In this document: positions 34,801 to 40,778 of the stretch, piece by piece
How the letters are laid out: each line of letters starts with the position of its first letter
How positions within the stretch are numbered: position 1 is the first letter of the stretch
Assembly (NCBI RefSeq): GCF_905147365.1
Contig: NC_056407.1
Span: forward strand, 20,629,980-20,693,979
Length of the DNA: 64,000 bases
Reading direction: 5' to 3'
Origin: Aricia agestis
Lineage: Eukaryota; Arthropoda; Insecta; Lepidoptera; Lycaenidae
Position numbers and translations under genes: made by a program
The notes under the pieces: model-generated
Told to the model about the DNA's origin: nothing
Databases searched by the model: none
What the model saw: only the letters and a program-made list of their open reading frames with translations

Positions 34801-35680
34801 AGTGGCTGTGACATACGGATGGACAGACAGACAGACAGACAGACAGACGTGACAAATCTATAAGGGTTCCGTTTTTGCCATTTGGCTACGGAACCCTAAC
34901 AAGGGGGGCGCAGCCGCCCGCCAAAACAAAAACAAACCAGTTGGCCAAGTGTCGTCTAGCTGTAGTGTTGAACGTTGTAGTCAACAAGTCGGCTAAACGA
35001 CGTATAGCCGTGTGATTGAATGGCGTTGTTCAGTCAAAGGGCTAGCTGTTTGATTGAACGGCTATTTAGACCAGTCGGCTGCGACATATGCACCACTATG
35101 ACGTATACAGTATACTGCAAAAAACGTGCAGGAAACGTGCAGGATTATGCCGTGTGAACCCCGCCTTAGGCTCAATTTATACCGCCGCGAAATGGAATGG
35201 CAACGACTTTTTGCAACAAAACTGTTATACTTAGTACAACCAATTTTATATCAACAAGTACTATAAAACTTAAATTAAAATATACGAGCCAAAAAATTGG
35301 ACGTGCGTCTTCCGCGAAATTCTCGAGAATTCTCCGGTGCCGATGAGGCAAAATTGACGATTCCATTCCGTTTCATCTCGGGGCGGTATTTTACCTTTAC
35401 TCTCCTGTCCATTGTTCAATCAAAATTATACAGCAATGTAACTTCTTGTAGAAAATATATTTATCTATAATATATTATAGAATTATTATAATCTCATAGA
35501 GTTAAAAGCATTTTACGATTTGTTATTGATTAAAGATAGTTTATTTCACACTTTTTCCTAAAACTGTATTTACTTAATTTTCAGATGTGTTCCTCACAAA
35601 AAACAAATTGCGAATGGCTGCCACCAAACTCGACGCTTCTCGATGGTCTAAAGAAGAAAACAACAAAGATTGATGAATAA
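19717..35680 (+). CDS. GPB5: Glycoprotein hormone beta 5 (thyrostimulin beta), whole gene
   Basis: A secreted cystine-knot subunit. In insects GPB5 pairs with GPA2 to form a heterodimer that activates the leucine-rich-repeat receptor LGR1; this is family knowledge. The three exons join in phase 0 to give 140 residues. Residues 1-19 look like a signal peptide (hydrophobic YVLIALWIV). The mature part has ten cysteines (20, 39, 48, 52, 72, 87, 106, 108, 111, 118), including the knot signatures CGGKC (48-52) and CRC (106-108). The ISDWEFPFKKSHHPVC stretch (57-72) and the RHCDTGV stretch closely resemble insect GPB5 as I recall it. NST at 124-126 is a potential N-glycosylation site. Introns are 12,755 and 2,786 bp and full of transposons. 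The partner gene GPA2, often a neighbour in other insects, was not found. No frameshift or stop is seen, so the gene appears functional. Confidence 0.92.
20380..20492 (-). mobile_element. LINE 3' tail fragment
   Basis: The reverse complement shares ttcttacgccggttcttttc and gttcccgaaccggtggtagg with the 3' end at 2755-2840, followed by the gaatcaaat and attta-rich tail. It is the last 110 bp or so of the same retroposon family on the opposite strand. Confidence 0.65.
20513..20947 (-). mobile_element. TTAA MITE, family T2, copy 1
   Basis: The right end is gcgttagtcgccctcttaag, with TTAA at 20944-20947. The body shares gttgtatatttatcgag and ccatatgccag-type segments (cacctggcatatgaaagacg) with 41736-42117 and 44974-45401. 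The left terminus is degraded. Confidence 0.7.
21186..21550. mobile_element. MITE with C-tract minisatellite and 8-bp TSD
   Basis: Ends CATGGGCGTACC and GGTACGCCCATG, flanked by exact duplications CAAATTAC (21178-21185, 21551-21558). The interior has C homopolymers of up to about 19 and a repeated unit of cagaacctgggtgatttg plus a C tract plus tggcac. The minus strand is therefore rich in G runs able to form G-quadruplexes. An 8-bp TSD fits hAT or P superfamilies. No ORF. Confidence 0.85.
21559..21870. other. Intron 1 sequence, nothing recognised
   Basis: AT-rich; no exon or repeat end seen. Confidence 0.4.
21916..22671 (+). promoter_or_regulatory. LINE 5' UTR, presumed internal promoter
   Basis: Non-coding leader starting agtagatggcgctgcagaca. 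LINEs of this superfamily carry an internal Pol II promoter at the very 5' end. The exact elements cannot be named from one copy. A second atggcg-type start is not used, since no long frame opens before 22672. Confidence 0.5.
22672..24015 (+). CDS. LINE ORF1: coiled coil plus degenerate SGNH-like domain
   Basis: A 447-residue protein, presumably the nucleic-acid-binding or chaperone subunit of the LINE particle. Residues about 50-99 have the heptad pattern of a coiled coil (DELKSEISDLKIQLESTRAE), which would allow oligomerisation. A Ser/Asn-rich linker follows (about 100-220). Residues about 224-350 resemble the SGNH esterase-type domain of CR1-group ORF1 proteins: a strand then IIGGEQ where GDS is expected, then KPGATSQEI, then VILSIGEHDRN where GxND is expected. 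The serine nucleophile of block I is absent here (GGE), so hydrolase activity is doubtful. The C-terminus is Lys- and Tyr-rich and basic. No CCHC knuckles or PHD finger are seen. It ends TGA one base before the ORF2 ATG. Confidence 0.85.
   Translation: MSSENITFRKKLNYQSKSMNSDNSLSSLNTSEDEMHVKSLDLSTGLYNGLIDELKSEISDLKIQLESTRAELENIILEKNDLNRIIARQNQQISALKELCSSPRTTQKNKILSTRKKSRRSIQDNHRNITADTESSFFQNTENAFDPSIHKQHGIAQDSTVSKPEKIISSSQIMQNSSSILKNDADSINSSNQHITRLSSTEQDIRSENTSENGFCNFNEQTIKHIYIIGGEQCKNLALNLIKSRISSKCQKYKIISFIKPGATSQEILNTIAQFTLTEEDRVILSIGEHDRNPLEVMIELGSALKGLICPSFILSIIDNKQLNVVKLNNMIKNVCNHFPKSKFLDIYKKMLEGNSNYNFFIKYCCQGINFAIDQLDYNLKYVKICKHQKYKNVNIYDWKKYSLYKNTLNRQNKRDTLITIPNKLIKGTIPYYFPVINKVEKFFQPY
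24017..26947 (+). CDS. LINE ORF2: AP-like endonuclease and reverse transcriptase
   Basis: A 976-residue polyprotein that nicks target DNA and reverse-transcribes the LINE RNA (target-primed reverse transcription). The endonuclease spans about 33-245: Asn38 in LHQNISG, Glu67 in FTET, YRTPG (144-148), GDLNIN (177-182), SCIDH (214-218) and SDH (236-238). The RT spans about 460-770: NYRPITL, FDMSRAFD (608-615), GVPQGSVLGPLLF (674-686) and FADD (704-707). The C-terminal part has KFLGLHID and the YHGYVASVLRYGLSLWG block shared with the fragment at 28843-30138. No RNase H domain or zinc knuckle is seen. All catalytic motifs are intact and the frame is uninterrupted. The start follows the ORF1 stop in the arrangement TGATATG. 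Confidence 0.93.
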   Translation: MPVNLLNIGDQNNTSSCDLVNSSNLNKAHSSIKVLHQNISGLLSKLDLIDVTFSELSTQPDVLCFTETFLNYTSIQNVKLAGYRVVSSFCRSNNKNRGGVCLILKNGMCYRDLPSIRNNYAEDRVFECCGIEIPTCNTIIIGLYRTPGSDVIIFLHKLDVMLFNLTKNNKKKLIIAGDLNINILKVSNATNNLKSLIENYNLIFHITEPTRQQSCIDHIISNIKNASGSLSELHLSDHNMAQILDIPVMRKNTLPSTYFIYTKDYCKENMEKFRRYLSCLSFRCVLETKDINKALDSFYDDFTLLYNLCFPQKIIKKSIEYKTPVWITKGIKVSCKTKRKLRFAYYRNKNNVTKLRYQTYSKLLRKSMLQSQRISNDNFLTTSKNKCRASWNIINRQTTDKCNIDLINRIKNKNNDIITSPFDIANEFNDYFINLTNNKKEIDNLPNTNTTFIPNSIFLTPCSDKEIYDAINSLKNTKSEGYDGLSTKVIKYCKREITPIITYLVNLSFETGRFPDRFKTSIIKPLFKKGDKCKLENYRPITLIPILSKIFEKLMHKRLTSFLNKHKIIKEEQFGFQKNKSTVSAASTLIRNILININNNKSAICIFFDMSRAFDFVSHTLLIRKLNNLGIRGPALSWLESYLSDRKQYTEIKYIRDKKFLTSKKSKLKINRVGVPQGSVLGPLLFLLYINDFPEITKFICTLFADDISILMNNCRDIKTEINKLIKKVIDWMNNNNLNLNLTKTNYIEFKSGRTKSVSSSLFDNENIKRTTQTKFLGLHIDENLTWKAHIEYVCARLNRFVFVLNRLRQVATLQTVLAAYHGYVASVLRYGLSLWGNSTDIDKAFIAQKKCIRAICGKPPYDSCKPLFKKLKLLTLPSLYIYELVNYTKLNYHSFKEARDIYPRNTRNPDRLVLDVVPKTTLYQKQFYAMCIKTYNAIPSTLKCLPYNKFKREIIKWLLSKNFYSVKELFNSKAE
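26948..27390 (+). other. LINE 3' UTR and (ATTG)5 tail
   Basis: AT-rich 3' UTR ending aaataaatg, then five perfect ATTG units at 27371-27390. Short tandem repeats instead of poly(A) are usual at CR1/L2-type 3' ends, where the RT recognises the 3' region. Confidence 0.8.
27640..28080 (-). mobile_element. GAGATCGCCCAATGGTCG-family MITE, partial copy
   Basis: It starts tagagatcgcccaatagtcg at 27666 and retains the ttcaaccataaacaaaagag and gtataggcttgacaattgtc internal blocks near 27945-27990. The distal end is lost. Confidence 0.55.
28081..28725. other. Intron 1 sequence, no exon recognised
   Basis: Contains gttttggtgggatttcattt at 28170-28190, a motif found again at 59960-59980 next to a foldback element. 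Otherwise unassigned. Confidence 0.4.
28726..30456 (-). repeat. GGCCAAGTGCG...ACGGAACCC repeat, copy e, split by a LINE
   Basis: The segments 28726-28842 and 30139-30456 are the two ends of one minus-strand repeat copy (right end cgactcgcacttggccag). A LINE fragment is inserted where other copies read gaaccgctatagctagac. CGCAA occurs on both sides of the LINE, consistent with a 5-bp TSD. Confidence 0.75.
28843..30138 (-). pseudogene. 5'-truncated LINE, RT C-terminal part
   Basis: The minus strand encodes, in pieces, the end of an ORF2 related to but distinct from the intron's intact LINE. Near 30130-30020 it reads GPLLFIIFINDLP and FADDISIV. Then come KLNLNKTKIIQF, EIKFLGIILDSN and AYHGYVA (30028-29660). 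After a break come IAQKKCIRAI and KMYNSVPKNIRELPLNKFK (29651-29271). The break at about 29690 is a deletion of roughly 40 bp removing the segment equivalent to VLRYGLSLWG and shifting the frame. The element is truncated just upstream of RT block 5 and has a tail of (GATTT)n-like units (aatcaaatcaaatc at 28842-28860). It is dead. Confidence 0.85.
30457..31021. other. Intron 1 sequence with MITE fragment
   Basis: From 30819 to 30915 (gctcgatgcactccttcacc, cctacgtttccgcatttttc) there is a fragment of the MITE family also at 8522-8625 and 42710-42810. A short (ATG)n run lies at about 30920. No exon recognised. Confidence 0.5.
31022..31456 (+). repeat. GGCCAAGTGCG...ACGGAACCC repeat, copy f
   Basis: It starts attggccaagtgcgagtagg and ends gggtcccgtttttacccttt followed by ggccacggaaccc. 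The gacagacagacagac tract and the ttgttggtatagtggtaac block are present. Full-length, with no ORF. Confidence 0.85.
31457..31751. other. Intron 1 sequence, nothing recognised
   Basis: No exon or repeat ends seen. Confidence 0.4.
31752..31836 (-). repeat. GGCCAAGTGCG...ACGGAACCC repeat, copy g (end only)
   Basis: Only the terminal part is present: tttttagggtaccgtaccca, aagggtaaaaacgggaccct, ctgtctgtctgcc. It then changes to unrelated sequence. Confidence 0.7.
32020..32136. mobile_element. ACAAGGCTTTAAA...-family MITE, copy 1
   Basis: Left cacaaggctttaaaggaac; right ttcatttaaagtcttgga. Internal acaaaaacgtcatttttgac and acagttctcctttacc match 63563-63688, and the family also occurs at 46981-47099. 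Confidence 0.65.
32268..32572 (+). mobile_element. Metulj-like SINE, copy G
   Basis: It runs from acgtgggagagccatgcttc to a 14-A tail, with a shortened pyrimidine-rich tract. It ends 67 bp upstream of GPB5 exon 2 in the sense orientation. This leaves only a short unique stretch for the branch point and polypyrimidine tract of that exon. Confidence 0.85.
32640..32798 (+). CDS. GPB5: GPB5 coding exon 2
   Basis: Fifty-three codons, phase 0 on both sides, with acceptor acatattcttcag| and donor AAG|GTAAAC. It encodes residues 57-109, the core of the knot: ISDWEFPFKKSHHPVC, the LLMVRLRHCDTGV strand and TAEDCRC. The reading frame was set from the splice phase; the overlapping minus-strand frame at 32625-32828 is a shadow. 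Confidence 0.92.
32799..33111 (+). repeat. Intron 2 start with four 38-bp tandem units
   Basis: From about 32920 to 33070 the unit cattgtagtgccgttaatgt, cgcaatcaatgtataata repeats four times with single-base differences. The 38-bp period was measured between the second and third copies (32957, 32995). Confidence 0.85.
33112..33235. repeat. Two adjacent hairpins in intron 2
   Basis: Hairpin 1 pairs aagaaattaattgcggcgac (from 33112) with gtcgccaccattaatttctt (to 33179). Hairpin 2 pairs cgctgcaactattttgtaat (from 33184) with attataaaaaagttgcagcg (to 33235). Stems are about 32 and 25 bp with few mismatches. Confidence 0.75.
33264..33666. mobile_element. GC-rich MITE cluster
   Basis: At least two units. 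One starts gtccacacggcgcaatgctg and has complementary gcgccgtgtgaac and gcgccgtgtagac ends. The second is bounded by ggtcaattcagaccgc (33530) and gcggtctgaattgactc (33666). They are rich in acgc/gcgt stretches and have no ORF. Borders between the units are uncertain. Confidence 0.6.
33669..35165. mobile_element. 1.5-kb element with long terminal inverted repeats
   Basis: Arms of about 250 bp (33669-33920 and 34950-35165) are imperfectly complementary. Shared segments include gcaggaaacgtgcagg-type text, gtcgcagccgactggt, attcaatcacacg and gttcaacactacagct. TTA on both borders would fit a 3-bp TSD as in Harbinger elements. The middle holds a ggcgtagctccccgtcaaaa-type segment and an inserted GGCCAAGTGCG repeat. 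No transposase frame found. Confidence 0.7.
34354..34899 (+). repeat. GGCCAAGTGCG...ACGGAACCC repeat, copy h
   Basis: It starts accggccaagtgcgagttgg and ends ttgccatttggctacggaac followed by ccta, with a (CAGA)n tract at 34825-34850. It belongs to a subfamily with the ccatttggctacggaac ending, shared with 38820-38846. It is nested in the 1.5-kb long-TIR element. Confidence 0.8.
35166..35584. other. End of intron 2
   Basis: No recognisable element. The acceptor of exon 3 is preceded by ttacttaattttcag. Confidence 0.5.
35585..35680 (+). CDS. GPB5: GPB5 coding exon 3 and stop
   Basis: Thirty-one codons plus TAA at 35678-35680, with acceptor ttaattttcag|. It encodes the last two cysteines (MCSSQKTNCEW), a possible N-glycosylation site (PNST) and a Lys-rich tail (KKKTTKIDE). 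The phase-0 start agrees with exon 2. Confidence 0.9.
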   Translation: MCSSQKTNCEWLPPNSTLLDGLKKKTTKIDE

Positions 35681-35703
35681 AGTTTTAATTTATACGGAAT
35701 AAA
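35676..35703 (+). terminator. GPB5 poly(A) signals
   Basis: AATAAA overlaps the stop codon (35676-35681) and a second AATAAA lies at 35698-35703. The 3' UTR is therefore probably very short; which signal is used cannot be told. Confidence 0.65.
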
Positions 35704-36360
35704 ATTCATATCTTATCTACGCAATCCATTTGTTTGCTTGGAAATTTCAGGTCAGACCAATTTCGCCCGTCGTAATAATATTTTGTATACCCACAGTTAG
35801 TGACAAAACAGAAAAGCTGTAATGGAACTCTTTCAAAAAAATTTTTTTTTATATACAACTGCGATATCATTTTATCATTCTCATTAGTTTTAAAACACTT
35901 TCATCGATGTAAAGTGTAAACTGTAAAAAACTATTTACTAAACAAACTGATAGAACTCTATGGTGTACGTATGTATGGGTTTTTTCAATTATTTTGCCTA
36001 GAAGTTGGTAAGTACAATATAATATTATATTCTGTGCTAGAGGTAATTATTATTACTTTCATAAAGGAACTTCACCCCAGCAAGCAGGCAAAACTATTCC
36101 ACTGAATATAACCATCATACAGCTATCTCTATTAATATTAGCTATATTTTAGTTAGAGCTCAGAACTATAACCATCATTGGTATCTTAAGTACAGCAATA
36201 TATTACGTAAAATGATCCCTACTTATAATAATTACTTTACACTCTAAACTTCATAGTTCATAGGTCACAGAGTTTTTATACGACGCGTGACGAGAGATTT
36301 AATACAATCACTATTATAATTAGTATGAACGTTAGTTAATTATTGTGCACACTATTTTTA
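35704..36360. other. No gene recognised downstream of GPB5
   Basis: AT-rich intergenic sequence. I looked for a GPA2-like CRGFC-type exon by eye and did not find one. Confidence 0.4.
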
Positions 36361-36945
36361 TTTATTACTAGATGACTCGGTGGACTTCGTATCCCTCCCC
36401 TTCTATTATAAATCTTCCCTGGATTTCGACTTATATCTTCTATAGATATTATTAATTATAAGAGCTAAATAAGTGTTATGAAAATCAATATTAATTATAA
36501 TATATTGATTTACATAACACCGTTACCGTTAGAATGCAGAATACGTTAATGTGCACATTGACTAGGTAAATTTTGCGTAGTTCCCCCGATTACTCCTATC
36601 AGGTCACCACTTTTGTTAACCTAGTACCAAAATGGGATGATACCCTATACACCAAAAATTTGTAAATCGGTTAACAAACGGCGGAGTAATCGTTAAACAT
36701 AAAAAAATAAAAAAAAAACTAACGTAAAACCTCCTTCATTTTGAAAGTCGGTTTAAATTGTAGCCTATGTATTATTGTGATGTATACGCTATATTATTGT
36801 AAAGTTTCAATTAAATCCATTCAGCAGATTTTGCGGTAAAGAGTAACAAACATCCATACACACATCCACACATCTATACACCCATTCATGTAGATATATA
36901 TCTACATAGAAACTTTAGCAAATTTATAATATTAGTAGGATAGTC
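36361..36945 (+). mobile_element. AAGTCGGTT-family repeat, Helitron-like
   Basis: The stretch 36555-36945 shares cccccgattactcctatcag, cggagtaatcgttaaacata and tgaaagtcggtttaaattgt with 52570-52775 and 12100-12345. It then shares gtagcctatgtattattgtg and a tail ending atattagtaggat with the latter. There is no clear inverted repeat and no ORF. Confidence 0.5.
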
Positions 36946-37396
36946 TCATCTTTCTCGTTTTTCATCGCAATGATCCAAGCATAAGCCAAACATGATAATA
37001 TATTTGTTAAATATTTACAATTAATTTGAAAATTATAAACTGTTTAATCGCACTATTTACTCGTATTGTGTAATTTATATATTTAACAATGTAATTTATT
37101 GCGTGCTGTTGTAATGAATGAGGATACATTTGTACTGTAAACATAAATTCACAGCTCGGACAGCGAGATCAACCTGCAATTCAGCCGTAATCGATCTCGT
37201 TTGAACGCCCGAATATCCGCAAATATCCGCAACTATCCAGTTATTGCAAAGATTTTATAATACAGGGTGTTCCATGGATACTCGTATGTTTGGCAGAAAT
37301 ATTCTTATTAGGAAATATTCTATAATTCTATAATATCTAATAGTCGGATAAAATATATAATATATAATAGTCGGAGCAGAAAGCGCAGTACTTATG
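36946..37396. other. No gene recognised
   Basis: AT-rich to about 37130, then mixed composition with two aatatccgca repeats; no product or repeat end recognised. Confidence 0.4.
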
Positions 37397-37400
37397 CATA

Positions 37401-38120
37401 TGTGGCGGTATCCACAATTCGCCTAACATTCCTGCATCGCGCTATCGAAGTTTTCTGAGCGCGTCAGTATACTCGTATATACGACAGCTGATATATGACG
37501 TGATACGTGGGCTCCGGCCTGACCGAGCATAACACCTCGCTCGGTCGGAAGATCTTCCTTTGCGGCCTCCACACATATTCCCACATTGGTGACCCTCGAC
37601 AAAACACGCTTGATGAACATCATCACTCCTTGCCCCTCCGCACCGCGCCAGCCAGCATCGCCTCATCGGGTACCTCGTCCACTAGCCGCAATGTACCGCG
37701 GCTTGGGCGACTCCGCATCGGTATCATCGGGCTTTCTCACTACACCGACCGGTCAACAAGCAGAGCACATGGTCAGCACGTAGCATCGGCCCCGCACGGC
37801 AGCTATCCGACTCACTGGATCCCGTGTAGCAGCATCACAGTTCCGACTCACTAGGACTTCACTGCATCAGTTCCGACTCACTGGAACTCTCTGGCACTGG
37901 CGACTCAAGCGACAAGACTTCAAGATTCGACCTCCGGTCTTCGGGGGGAGTGATGTGGCGGTATCCACAATTCGCCTAACATTCCTGCATCGCGCTATCG
38001 AAGTTTTCTGAGAGCGTATACGACAGCTGATATGTATCTCCGTGGGCTCCGGCCTTACCGAGCATGACACTTCGCTCGGTCGAAAGATCTTCCTTTGCGG
38101 CCTCTACACATATTCCCACA
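37401..38120 (+). mobile_element. Miniature LTR retrotransposon (TRIM-like)
   Basis: Two direct LTRs, 37401-37585 and 37954-38120, each starting TGTGGCGGTATCCACAATTC and ending TATTCCCACA. They are flanked by CATA on both sides (37397-37400, 38121-38124). After the left LTR comes ttggtgaccctcgac, a plausible tRNA primer-binding site; before the right LTR lies a purine tract, cggggggagtgatg. The interior is only about 370 bp. No gag, protease, RT or integrase motif is seen, so it would depend on another element. The LTRs differ by an 18-bp or so deletion plus substitutions. Confidence 0.85.
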
Positions 38121-38152
38121 CATACATAGTGGAATACATTTTAACGTTGTTA

Positions 38153-38312
38153 GTGGCGGCCGAAAAGGAAGATCTTCCGACCGAGCGAGATAGCATGCTC
38201 GGTCAGGCCGAAGCCCACTGACGTCATTTCAGACGTTGTATATATCTTTCCGTTCTCCGAAACTTCGATAGCGCGATGCAGGAATGTTAGGCGAATTGTG
38301 GGTACCGCCACA
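38153..38312 (-). mobile_element. Inverted solo LTR of the same family
   Basis: The reverse complement starts TGTGGCGGTACCCACAATTC, then has gaatgttaggcg-type text and the cttccgaccgagcgag block. It is a third, diverged LTR on the other strand, 32 bp from the TRIM, with a degraded end near aggcggccg. Confidence 0.8.
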
Positions 38313-38339
38313 ACATAATTGTAATATGAATGGATTTTT

Positions 38340-38846
38340 GTTATTAAGGTGTCATTTTAAGTCAAGTTGTGTCAAGTTTACCAAAAAATTTTTTGTGCTT
38401 TTAATTTTTTAGTTATATAATTAAAAATTAATATTTCACCATATAATACCGGTCGAGAAAAAAAAATTTCATCTTGTTTCTGTTATTTAATGACTCTTAT
38501 CCTATTGTTTACATTGACCAAAAACGCTAAGCTAAATACAACTATAAGATTTTTGCAAATTGTTTCGTAACCAAGATAAAAGGGTTTGGATGGATTTAAG
38601 GGTTGTAACGAAAAGAGACAACGTACTTATTGTGCGTATTTAATTTTTAGAGAAATGATAAGTTTTAAGTACTTACTTAAAAACGTTTTAATATCTCCAA
38701 AAATGTGTAAAATAGACCGAATTTTTCTTTCTACATTTGTTGACAGACAGACAGACAGGCAGGCAGGCAGACAGACAGACAGACAGACGTCATGACGAAT
38801 CCATAAGGGTTCCGTTTTTTGCCATTTGGCTACGGAACCCTAAAAA
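38340..38846 (+). repeat. GGCCAAGTGCG...ACGGAACCC repeat, copy i (3' part)
   Basis: It contains a (GACA)n/(GGCA)n tract at 38741-38790, ccataagggttccgtttttt and ccatttggctacggaaccct. The head is not identifiable, so the left border is approximate. Confidence 0.6.
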
Positions 38847-38853
38847 GATAAAA

Positions 38854-39079
38854 ATCCATAATTATAAATGCGAAAGTATGTCTTTCTGTCTGTTTGTCCA
38901 TCTGTCTATCTGTCTGTCTGTCTGTTACCTCTTCAGTCTTCACGCCCAAACTGCTCAACCGATTTTGCTGAAATTTTGTATGGAGATATTTTGAGTCCCG
39001 GGAAAGGACATAGGATAAAATGTACGGTTCCGACGCAATAAACGAGTTTTGGTGCAACAGAGTTGCAGGCGTCATCTAG
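38854..39079 (-). mobile_element. LEP1-like Helitron, full copy
   Basis: The + strand reads ccataattataaatgcgaaa through gctgaaattttgtatggaga to gttgcaggcgtcatctag. A (CTGT)n tract occupies 38885-38930. No terminal inverted repeats, a CTAG end and no ORF. Confidence 0.8.
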
Positions 39080-39394
39080 TAAAAAAATAAATAAAAGATT
39101 ACGAAACCTACGATACGGACATGACTTTTTCTGCAAAAATCGAATCGGATACAGCCGGATAAACGTGATCTCCTGGTATTTCATAAACATTTTCAATATT
39201 TAATGCTGAGATTTAACATTTTTCCGTTCCGAACGGGTTTAGTCTGACCTGGGGTATAACAGACGAAAATGAAATAGGACACGAAGCGTACTACATCTGA
39301 TTGATTCAATTTCTACCGTTTTCCTTCGTGAATATAGGTGTGTTTACCAACTGTCATAGTGGATCGACAAAGAAGTTATTTTCAAAAATAAAAC
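39080..39394. other. No gene recognised
   Basis: Unassigned sequence between the LEP1-like element and the R1-like remnant. Confidence 0.4.
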
Positions 39395-40250
39395 AGGCTG
39401 ATCACCTGTCGAACATAGGGTGGCCCAGCGAAGTCTGCAGGCGGCTGTACTCTGGGGTCTGCCAGAGTATAGCCCTGTACGGTGCTCCAATTTTGGGGCG
39501 GATTCCCTCACCGTCCGTAATAAGGCCCAGCTGCAAAGAGCGCAGTGGTTCATATCGGTGAGGGTTGTAAAGAGTACCGTACGGTCTCCTGGGTGGCAGC
39601 CACTGCTCTGGCTGGAGATCCCCCGTGGCAGCTCATGGCTATGGTGCTCGCCGCGCCTGCCTCTTCGTTTCACAGAGGAGGTCACTTTTCGGTGTGTCAA
39701 CTGTCACCGAATTGAGAGGAGCTCTCGCGGGTACCAAAGCTGGGGAAAGAGTGATTGGTCCGAAAGTGGGGTGAGGATCTTGCAAAGACCCGGTACGGAA
39801 AATGTACCGCCGAGGCTTTGCGTCCAGTTCTTGCGGCGTGGATGCACCGCAAGATGAAACCCATAAAGTTAATATACCTAGCGGAATAGAGAAACAAAGG
39901 CCTGAGCAAGAGAGATGTCACTATCAGTAACACTGCGTGGTAAAAAGAGACGTGTGATATATGACAGCAGCACTCTTTTTTTGACGTTCAGTCGGCACGT
40001 GCCGCACGTTGACAATTTAATCTCATACAAATCATGTTCAATCATGCTTGTGTAAGTGTATACGTACACATATTTTTCACACAGATGAAAACCAATTTCG
40101 GTTCCGTTTGACAGCTCGAGATTCTTGCTCTATTCCGCTAGGTATATTAACTTTATGATGAAACCCCTCACCTTCCGCCTTACACAGGTGCTCGCCACGG
40201 GCACGGATGCTTCGATGAGTGCCTGTGTAGGGTTGCCAGGAGAGAGCCAA
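39395..40250 (+). pseudogene. R1-type LINE RT C-terminal remnant, split by a MITE
   Basis: GC-rich old coding sequence. One frame gives RRLYSGVCQSIALYGAPIL (about 39430-39490). A second gives NKAQLQRAQWFISVRVVKS (about 39508-39565), then a Cys-His-containing FRCVNCHR stretch. The order matches the region after the RT domain in R1-clade LINEs: the ALYGAP motif, then a NKALLRRxQR-like segment. At least one frameshift separates the pieces. Sequence continues after the MITE at 40166 (cctcaccttccgcc). It is inactive. Confidence 0.6.
39862..40157. mobile_element. 296-bp MITE, CATAAAGTTAATATACC family, intact
   Basis: Perfect 30-bp terminal inverted repeats, starting CATAAAGTTAATATACCTAG. Exact 8-bp TSDs ATGAAACC lie at 39854-39861 and 40158-40165. 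The interior includes cactatcagtaacactgcgt and aagtgtatacgtacacatat. It lies inside the R1-type remnant. An 8-bp TSD and a CA-start fit the hAT or P superfamilies. No ORF. Confidence 0.92.
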
Positions 40251-40315
40251 CGCCAGCTTTCCTTTTTGGAAGTCGGTTAAAAACTGAAGCAATGTGTGGC
40301 TTATTATCGAGTATA

Positions 40316-40778
40316 ATAATCGGCCAAGTGCGAGTCGGACTCGCGCTCGAAGGGTTCCGTTTTCCATTATAGAGCAAAATTAGGCCAAAAATTGTGTTTC
40401 TTGTATGGCAGCTCCCCTTAATTTTTTTATTTTATTTCAATATTATTATAAAATATTAAATTACACATATAACATAGGATATTGTGAAAAATTTAAGTAC
40501 CATGTTGCCATTATTGATATAGAGCAAAAAGGGCCAAAAAAATCACGTTTGTTGTATGGGATTTTATATTCATTTTATTTTATTTTAAATATAAATTTTA
40601 TTCTGTTTTTAGTATTTGTTGTTATAGCGGCAACATACACATTACACAATCTTTGAAAATTTCAACTCTCTAGCTATTACCGTCCTTGAGTTATAGCCTA
40701 GTGACAGACAGACGGACATACAACAAAGTCTTAGTAATAGGGTCCCGTTTTAACCCTTTGGGTATGGAACCCTAAAAA
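40316..40778 (+). repeat. GGCCAAGTGCG...ACGGAACCC repeat, copy j (full)
   Basis: It starts tcggccaagtgcgagtcgga and ends cccgttttaaccctttgggt, atggaacccta. Head, two ttgtatggg blocks, the ttatagcggcaacat block and the gacagacagacggacat tract are all present; this is a good reference copy. Confidence 0.85.

Noticed and set aside
37507..37854. 115-codon ORF in the TRIM-like element
   Set aside because: It overlaps the left LTR and primer-binding region, shows no gag or pol motif, and competes with overlapping frames on the same strand.
38741..38930. CRISPR-like array from repeated gacagacag and ctgtctgtc words
   Set aside because: These are simple (GACA)n and (CTGT)n microsatellites inside two adjacent transposons, without spacers.
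39420..39857. 145-codon ORF as a functional gene
   Set aside because: It is one frame of a frameshifted R1-type RT remnant and ends inside a MITE boundary.
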